Positions 60,269 through 64,000 of a DNA stretch of 64,000 nt are shown here, piece by piece (position 1 is the first letter of the stretch; every line of letters starts with the position of its first letter). The notes under the pieces are model-generated. The model was not told the DNA's origin. It did no database searches and was given only the letters and a program-made list of their open reading frames with translations. The stretch comes from Roseibium sp. GTDB lineage: Bacteria > Pseudomonadota > Alphaproteobacteria > Rhizobiales > Stappiaceae. Where the stretch lies: the NCBI GenBank assembly GCA_017643215.1, contig JAEPNV010000002.1:1-64000 (forward strand), in the 5' to 3' direction. The position numbers and the translations under genes were made by a program.

Positions 60269-60481
60269 ATGGCACATGTTCTCACCATCTACCGCGAGAA
60301 GGCGGGGTTAACCAAGGCGGAGCTTGGGCGCCGTTTGGGCGTTGGTCGGGCCGCTGTCCTGAAATGGGAAAACGGGCGTGTTCCTGCCGAACGAGCGCTC
60401 AGCGTTGAGGAGGTCACAGGCATTCCGCGTTGGGAGCTTCGCCCGGACATCTATCCGCGCGAAGCGACTGGTGCAGCCTAG
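60269..60481 (+). CDS. Cro-like helix-turn-helix regulator
   Basis: A 70-residue protein (MAHVLTIYREKAGLTKAELGRRLGVGRAAVLKWENGRVPAERALSVEEVTGIPRWELRPDIYP) with a single HTH and the C-terminal RW-ELRPDIYP pattern of YdaS/Cro-type phage regulators. It is the first rightward gene, divergent from the repressor. It probably represses the lysogenic promoter. The predicted -10 region leaves almost no leader, so its message may be leaderless. Confidence 0.85.
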   Translation: MAHVLTIYREKAGLTKAELGRRLGVGRAAVLKWENGRVPAERALSVEEVTGIPRWELRPDIYPREATGAA

Positions 60482-60492
60482 GAGCCGCCCCG

Positions 60493-60714
60493 ATGCCTCT
60501 CATTGCCCGCTGCCGCTGCTCTACCGTCCGGCCTGTCCCGGTCCCACACGATCTTGAGGCTTGGCGTCAAAAAGATTTTCAGCGGGTGGCCTGCCGGAAG
60601 TGCGGCACCTCCTATGAGGACCTTGAGATCGGATTTCGGCGTTGTCATGCGCGCACCACACCACACACGGCCGAACCTGTCACGGCTGCCGCACAAGGAT
60701 CAATGAACCCATGA
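60493..60714 (+). CDS. Small Cys-rich prophage protein
   Basis: A 73-residue protein (MPLIARCRCSTVRPVPVPHDLEAWRQKDFQRVACRKCGTSYEDLEIGFRRCHARTTP...). Cysteine pairs in RCRC, ACRKC and RRCH could bind zinc. AGGAG lies 10 bases before the ATG. Function unknown. It ends in ATGA overlap with the next gene. Confidence 0.55.
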   Translation: MPLIARCRCSTVRPVPVPHDLEAWRQKDFQRVACRKCGTSYEDLEIGFRRCHARTTPHTAEPVTAAAQGSMNP

Positions 60715-61217
60715 TGAGCTATTTGGGACGGGATCAATATCTTGCCCTTGCGGCGGCCACCAAGAACGCCGTTGCTCTGGCCGGTGGATCGACACAGGTC
60801 GCCGACATGGTTGGCATGAGGTTCCGGCAGAACGTGGAGCGCTGGTACAGCATTCGCGAGGGCGAGGAGCCCCGGTCCATTCCGCTCTACGCCATCGCGG
60901 ACATTGAAAGCAATATCGTTGACATGGGTGGGTTTCCACCCATCACGGCCGCTCTGGCGCGCATGTACGGCTACGAGCTGTCCTTGGTCCAGCACCAAAC
61001 CCTAATCCTCAGCCCGGTCTGCCAGCTCGGGCACGCGATGAAGGAATTCGGCGAGGCTGCGGAGCGGATCACGGATTCTTACCGCGACCGCAAATTCACG
61101 GTGGATGAGAAGGGCGACTGCCTCAAGGAAATCGATGACGCCATCCGTGAAATGGAGCGGCTTCGGAGCGTCCTGAGATCGGCTGAGGTTGTCGACCTGA
61201 CGGGGAGGTCGGCATGA
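60711..61217 (+). CDS. Prophage hypothetical protein
   Basis: A 168-residue protein. N-terminal half (YLALAAATKNAVALAGGSTQVADMVGMRFRQNVERWYSI) looks like a divergent HTH of the phage CII/YdaT type. The C-terminal 60 residues are a charged helix (MKEFGEAAERITDSYRDRKFTVDEKGDCLKEIDDAIREMERLRSVL). A transcriptional regulator role is plausible but unproven. ATGA overlaps at both ends. Confidence 0.65.
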   Translation: MMSYLGRDQYLALAAATKNAVALAGGSTQVADMVGMRFRQNVERWYSIREGEEPRSIPLYAIADIESNIVDMGGFPPITAALARMYGYELSLVQHQTLILSPVCQLGHAMKEFGEAAERITDSYRDRKFTVDEKGDCLKEIDDAIREMERLRSVLRSAEVVDLTGRSA

Positions 61218-61738
61218 GACTGGTCCCCACCAAACAGCCCGGCGAGGAACTGTTCAACGGGTGCTTGATCCCGCCCCGCAACGCGGACCGCCGCCGCCGG
61301 ATCGAAGCGCGGGAAATAAGCCTGGATACGATCCGTCGCCGCGCGAAGGCCCTCCCGCCAAAAGTTTCGGTGTATGACGCCCCCATCATCATTCCGTTCG
61401 AAGAACCTGAGGAAACATGGATTGAGGGCAGGGACGTCCCGCTCTTGCTGCTTTGCTTCCTGCGGGCCTGTGAAATCAACGGAGGCGGTTACCGGGCGGC
61501 GCTTCGCGAGGCCATCATCTGGACTGTCTGCGAAAAGCACGGCGTCACCCTCAAGGACCTTCGCGAGCGGTGCCGGAAGCGGCGAAACACCCGGCCAAGG
61601 TTCGAGCTTTGTTATCTGCTCCACACTGAACTGGACAAATCCCTTCCCTCCATCGCCGAGCTCCTTGGCATTGACCACACCAGCGTTCTCCACGGCGTGC
61701 AGCGCTGGCGGAAGATCCTGCGGGAGGAGGAGGCATGA
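61214..61738 (+). CDS. Phage protein with DnaA domain IV-like DNA-binding C-terminus
   Basis: A 174-residue protein without any AAA+ ATPase module. The C-terminal 80 residues, CEKHGVTLKDLRERCRKRRNTRPRFELCYLLHTELDKSLPSIAELLGIDHTSVLHGVQRW, match the DnaA domain IV: a basic loop (R-x-x-R/x-x-x-x-R-x-x-x-x-Y-L) and the G-x-D-H-T-S-V-L-H signature that contacts the DnaA box. It may bind DnaA boxes of phage or host origin. ATGA-coupled to gcrA. Confidence 0.85.
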   Translation: MRLVPTKQPGEELFNGCLIPPRNADRRRRIEAREISLDTIRRRAKALPPKVSVYDAPIIIPFEEPEETWIEGRDVPLLLLCFLRACEINGGGYRAALREAIIWTVCEKHGVTLKDLRERCRKRRNTRPRFELCYLLHTELDKSLPSIAELLGIDHTSVLHGVQRWRKILREEEA

Positions 61739-62241
61739 ACAGCGAATGGTCGCAAGAAGAGGTCGTGTATCTGATCGACTGTTGGAATAAGGGTCACAGT
61801 TCGTCGCAGATCGCTAAAGAACTTGGCCGAACGCGCGTTGCGATCGTCGGGAAGATCGATCGATTGCGCCGGAAGGGCATCGAATTGCGATGCAAGGCGG
61901 ACGCGGCCCCGGCCCGGAAGAGCAAAACGAGGCGCCGACCAAAGAAGCCGACGCCGCTCAGCCTGAACATTCCCGCACCGAAGGAGCCGCCGGTGTTTCG
62001 CCCGAGCCTCCGAATTTCGATCCTGGACGTCGGCAAGAACGCGTGTTCGTGGATAGACGACGACAAAGGCGCCGATGGTCTCGCCACCTGCTGCGGCCAT
62101 CCGGTCGATCCGGACTCAAGCTTCAAGTTCTGCCCTTATCACCGTGCGGTGGCCACTGACGGCGAGTTTTCCACCGCAAAGCCGGTTGAAGACGACGGCG
62201 AGGACGACGTGCCTTCCGAGATCGAACAGGAGGCGGCATGA
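61735..62241 (+). CDS. gcrA: GcrA-family cell-cycle regulator, phage-encoded
   Basis: A 168-residue GcrA homologue. The N-terminal HTH (WSQEEVVYLIDCWNKGHSSSQIAKELGRTRVAIVGKIDRLRRKGIE) matches GcrA, where the consensus is W...v..L..lw..G.saSqIA..lg.TRnaVigK.hRL. A C-terminal zinc-like part (CSWIDDDKGADGLATCCGHPVDPDSSFKFCPYHRAVA) resembles the FC-x-Y-H end of GcrA. In alphaproteobacteria GcrA works with sigma-70 and CcrM methylation; a phage copy may redirect host transcription. Confidence 0.9.
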   Translation: MNSEWSQEEVVYLIDCWNKGHSSSQIAKELGRTRVAIVGKIDRLRRKGIELRCKADAAPARKSKTRRRPKKPTPLSLNIPAPKEPPVFRPSLRISILDVGKNACSWIDDDKGADGLATCCGHPVDPDSSFKFCPYHRAVATDGEFSTAKPVEDDGEDDVPSEIEQEAA

Positions 62242-62612
62242 CCTACGCACTCACTCGGCGGCAAAAGGACTGTCTCGAATTCATCGAAGAGTACTTCGAT
62301 CAAGAAGGCGTCCCACCATCTTTCGATGAGATTTTGGTCGCATTGGGCCTGAGGTCAAAAAGCGGCGTGCACCGGATAGTTGCTGCGTTGGAAGAGCGTG
62401 GCGCCATCGTCCGCATGCCCAAGTTGGCCCGGTCAACACTTCCCGTCAGTCGTATTGGAAATAGCGCGTTGGTTGGGGAGGTCCAGTTTCACACGGGACA
62501 TCGGATTCCGATTGAGCCTTCGTTGATGACGCTGGTTCGCGCTCGCGCCAAGCAGATGAACATCCCGGCCCGAGAGCTTGTCAACACGGCGATCCGGGAG
62601 GCGCTTGCATGA
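62238..62612 (+). CDS. LexA-type DNA-binding domain protein lacking the peptidase
   Basis: A 124-residue protein with LTRRQKDCLEFIEEYFDQEGVPPSFDEILVALGLRSKSGVHRIVAALEERGAIVRMPKLARST, the LexA winged helix. Instead of the S24 protease it has a 45-residue tail with LMTLVRARAKQMNIPARELVNTAIREALA, which looks like a ribbon-helix-helix-type or dimerisation helix. It may compete with host LexA at SOS boxes. ATGA-coupled both sides. Confidence 0.8.
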   Translation: MTYALTRRQKDCLEFIEEYFDQEGVPPSFDEILVALGLRSKSGVHRIVAALEERGAIVRMPKLARSTLPVSRIGNSALVGEVQFHTGHRIPIEPSLMTLVRARAKQMNIPARELVNTAIREALA

Positions 62613-62968
62613 CGCAATGCACACTTCGCCTTCCCACGCCCCCAAGCGTCAATGCCATGTACCGGAACCTGTCCGGCGTTGGCCGGGTCAAGACCACAAA
62701 ATACAAGGATTGGGCACAAGAAGCGGGATGGATGCTGAATTCCCAGCGTCCGCACAAGTTCCCCGGTCCCGTATCGATTTCCTATGTGTTCGGCCCGAAG
62801 ACCCATAGCCGCGCATGGGATCTGTCCAATCACCTGAAGGCGGTTGAGGATCTCTTAGTCACCCACTGCATCATTTCGGACGACAACAACACCATCATCA
62901 CCGGTTTTTCAGTCGCGCAGTCGCCGGACGTGGAGGGTTTGCAACTCACCATCAAGGAGGCGGCATGA
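62609..62968 (+). CDS. rusA: RusA-family Holliday junction resolvase
   Basis: A 119-residue protein with LPTPPSVNAMYRN...VKTTKYKDWAQEAGWML and the catalytic acidic residues in DLSNHLKAVEDLLVTHCIISDDNNTIITGF. It resolves four-way junctions of phage DNA. ATGA coupled to both neighbours. Confidence 0.88.
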   Translation: MTQCTLRLPTPPSVNAMYRNLSGVGRVKTTKYKDWAQEAGWMLNSQRPHKFPGPVSISYVFGPKTHSRAWDLSNHLKAVEDLLVTHCIISDDNNTIITGFSVAQSPDVEGLQLTIKEAA

Positions 62969-63381
62969 TGGATCGAAAAGACGTCCACCTCGACGAAATC
63001 ACCATTCCCGAAATTGAGATTACAGAGGGCTGGATTGCCCGGGATGTCGCGTCCGTTGAAGAGGCGATCGACGCCTATGCCTATCTGATGGCCTCTATCG
63101 CGGAGATTGAATACGAGCTTGAGCTAAATCAACTAGGCGTCGGCCGTTTTTCAGATCCGACATGGCCCGCTCGCGCCCGCCGCGCCCTCAAATACAAGAA
63201 AGCCGCTCTCAATTTAGTAAACAACACCAGAGGACGGCTAGAGCGAGAGCAAAAAAGAAAACTTCAGGAGAACCGGGACAGGGCCTTTCTGGATCACATC
63301 AAGGCGTCCCTTACAGATCGCGAATTCAACGCACTTGTCTCGTCTTTTCAATGGCCGCAAGAGCACGAGGACGCCGCATGA
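62965..63381 (+). CDS. Prophage coiled-coil hypothetical protein
   Basis: A 138-residue acidic and then strongly basic helical protein (VEEAIDAYAYLMASIAEIEYELELNQLGVGRFSDPTWPARARRALKYKKAALNLVNNTRGRLEREQKRK). The middle RRALKYKKAALNLVNNTR pattern is common in small phage DNA-metabolism proteins. Function unknown. ATGA-coupled. Confidence 0.65.
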   Translation: MMDRKDVHLDEITIPEIEITEGWIARDVASVEEAIDAYAYLMASIAEIEYELELNQLGVGRFSDPTWPARARRALKYKKAALNLVNNTRGRLEREQKRKLQENRDRAFLDHIKASLTDREFNALVSSFQWPQEHEDAA

Positions 63382-64000
63382 TCCGCGCCGCCCTTCTCTC
63401 CGCAAGCCTGCTTGCAACACCGGCGGGGGCTGCGCCCGTCAATTTCGATTGGAAGACCTACGATCCATCGAAAGAGGTTGCCGTTGAGCTTGTCCTTGCC
63501 GTCGACATCTCCCAATCCATGGACACCGAAGAACAGGAGGTTCAACGCGCCGGTTATGTTTCGGCCCTGACCTCTGCGGAGTTCCTTGAAGCGATCCGGC
63601 TTCAGCCGATCCCTCGCATTGCCGTTGCCTACATGGAATGGGGCGGCGTCGACCAGCAGTACGTCATTGCCGATTGGACGGTGATTGACGGCCAAGCAAG
63701 CGCGGCGGCGTTCGCGGCCCAGATCCAGGAGGCCCCGCAGCGGCAAGTTCAGCGGACCTCGATTTCCAGCGCCTTGGGCAAGGCTGCGGAGCTGATCAAC
63801 ACCAATCAGTATTCCGGTCTTCGCCGTGTGATCGACATATCCGGAGACGGCCCAAACAACCAAGGGCTGCCGGTCACGGACGTGCGTGATCTGGTTGCCG
63901 CGCAAGGCATCGCCATCAATGGCTTGCCGCTGATGATGAAATCCAGCGCCAACACCTGGCAGGCGATGCTCCACCTCGACGCGTATTTCGAGGATTGCGT
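63378..64000 (+). CDS. DUF1194/vWA-domain secreted protein (cut by window end)
   Basis: The first 207 residues are visible. A signal peptide (MIRAALLSASLLATPAGA) is followed by a vWA fold with an intact MIDAS motif (VLAVDISQSM) and DISGDGPNNQG, in the DUF1194 pattern. Such proteins are normally chromosomal periplasmic proteins. Here it is ATGA-linked to phage genes. It might be cargo or a sign of the prophage edge. The 3' end lies beyond the window. Confidence 0.85.
   Translation, partial: MIRAALLSASLLATPAGAAPVNFDWKTYDPSKEVAVELVLAVDISQSMDTEEQEVQRAGYVSALTSAEFLEAIRLQPIPRIAVAYMEWGGVDQQYVIADWTVIDGQASAAAFAAQIQEAPQRQVQRTSISSALGKAAELINTNQYSGLRRVIDISGDGPNNQGLPVTDVRDLVAAQGIAINGLPLMMKSSANTWQAMLHLDAYFEDC

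Overview
The window is GC-rich chromosomal DNA of an alphaproteobacterium, order not certain. Pointers are an aapJQMP general amino-acid transporter, an aerobic (CobN-type) cobalamin operon, a NDUFS4-like complex I protein, a ChrR-type anti-sigma regulon and a GcrA homologue on a prophage. Five tRNA genes are present: Pro(TGG), Arg(TCT), Asn(GTT), Cys(GCA) and a prophage-borne Arg(TCG).

1-5.5 kb is a loose accessory stretch: a MbcA/ParS-like antitoxin-type protein overlapping a small sigma region-4 protein tail to tail, a secreted hypothetical, a decayed D12-class adenine methyltransferase, and several small unknowns around two tRNAs. 5.2-10 kb is the most unusual part. A SARP/BTAD regulator, two short paralogous proteins resembling nitrile-hydratase-type leader peptides, and a stand-alone YcaO protein ending in PFPF form a compact candidate RiPP (TOMM-like) locus. 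Dyad symmetries lie between its genes.

10-16.6 kb holds a CpdA-like phosphoesterase with a CAP-domain lipoprotein, a four-gene envelope glycolipid operon (ArnT-like GT39, PAP2 phosphatase, GT2, LAB_N protein) and cystathionine beta-lyase. 17-21.7 kb is aapJ-aapQ-aapM-aapP with a perfect 30-bp palindrome after aapJ. 21.8-27.3 kb encodes housekeeping sulfur, detoxification and membrane enzymes (sseA, GFA protein, AlaX-like, LysE-type exporter, cls, cysK). 27.5-32.6 kb looks like a singlet-oxygen (RpoE-ChrR) regulon: chrR and a SDR facing CFA synthase, DUF1365 and a FAD oxidoreductase. Both ends carry the same promoter-like element, but no sigma gene is present and the ChrR has lost three of four predicted zinc ligands of its anti-sigma domain.

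32.7-36.3 kb has a secreted hypothetical and a GGDEF-EAL protein. 36.6-47.5 kb is cobalamin synthesis: a cobalamin riboswitch leads cobP-cobW-cobN-cobO-(YrhK)-cobQ, converging on cobC-cobD and a DUF938 methyltransferase. From about 49.5 kb to beyond the window end lies a prophage. Its leftward early operon (CI-like repressor, Bet recombinase, Gp157, HNH enzymes, PcfJ-like protein, excisionase, integrase) is chained largely by ATGA overlaps. Its rightward operon encodes a Cro-like protein, a DnaA-domain-IV protein, GcrA, a LexA-type DNA-binding protein, RusA and a vWA protein cut by the window end. A matching set of 17-bp operators sits at the two divergent control points.
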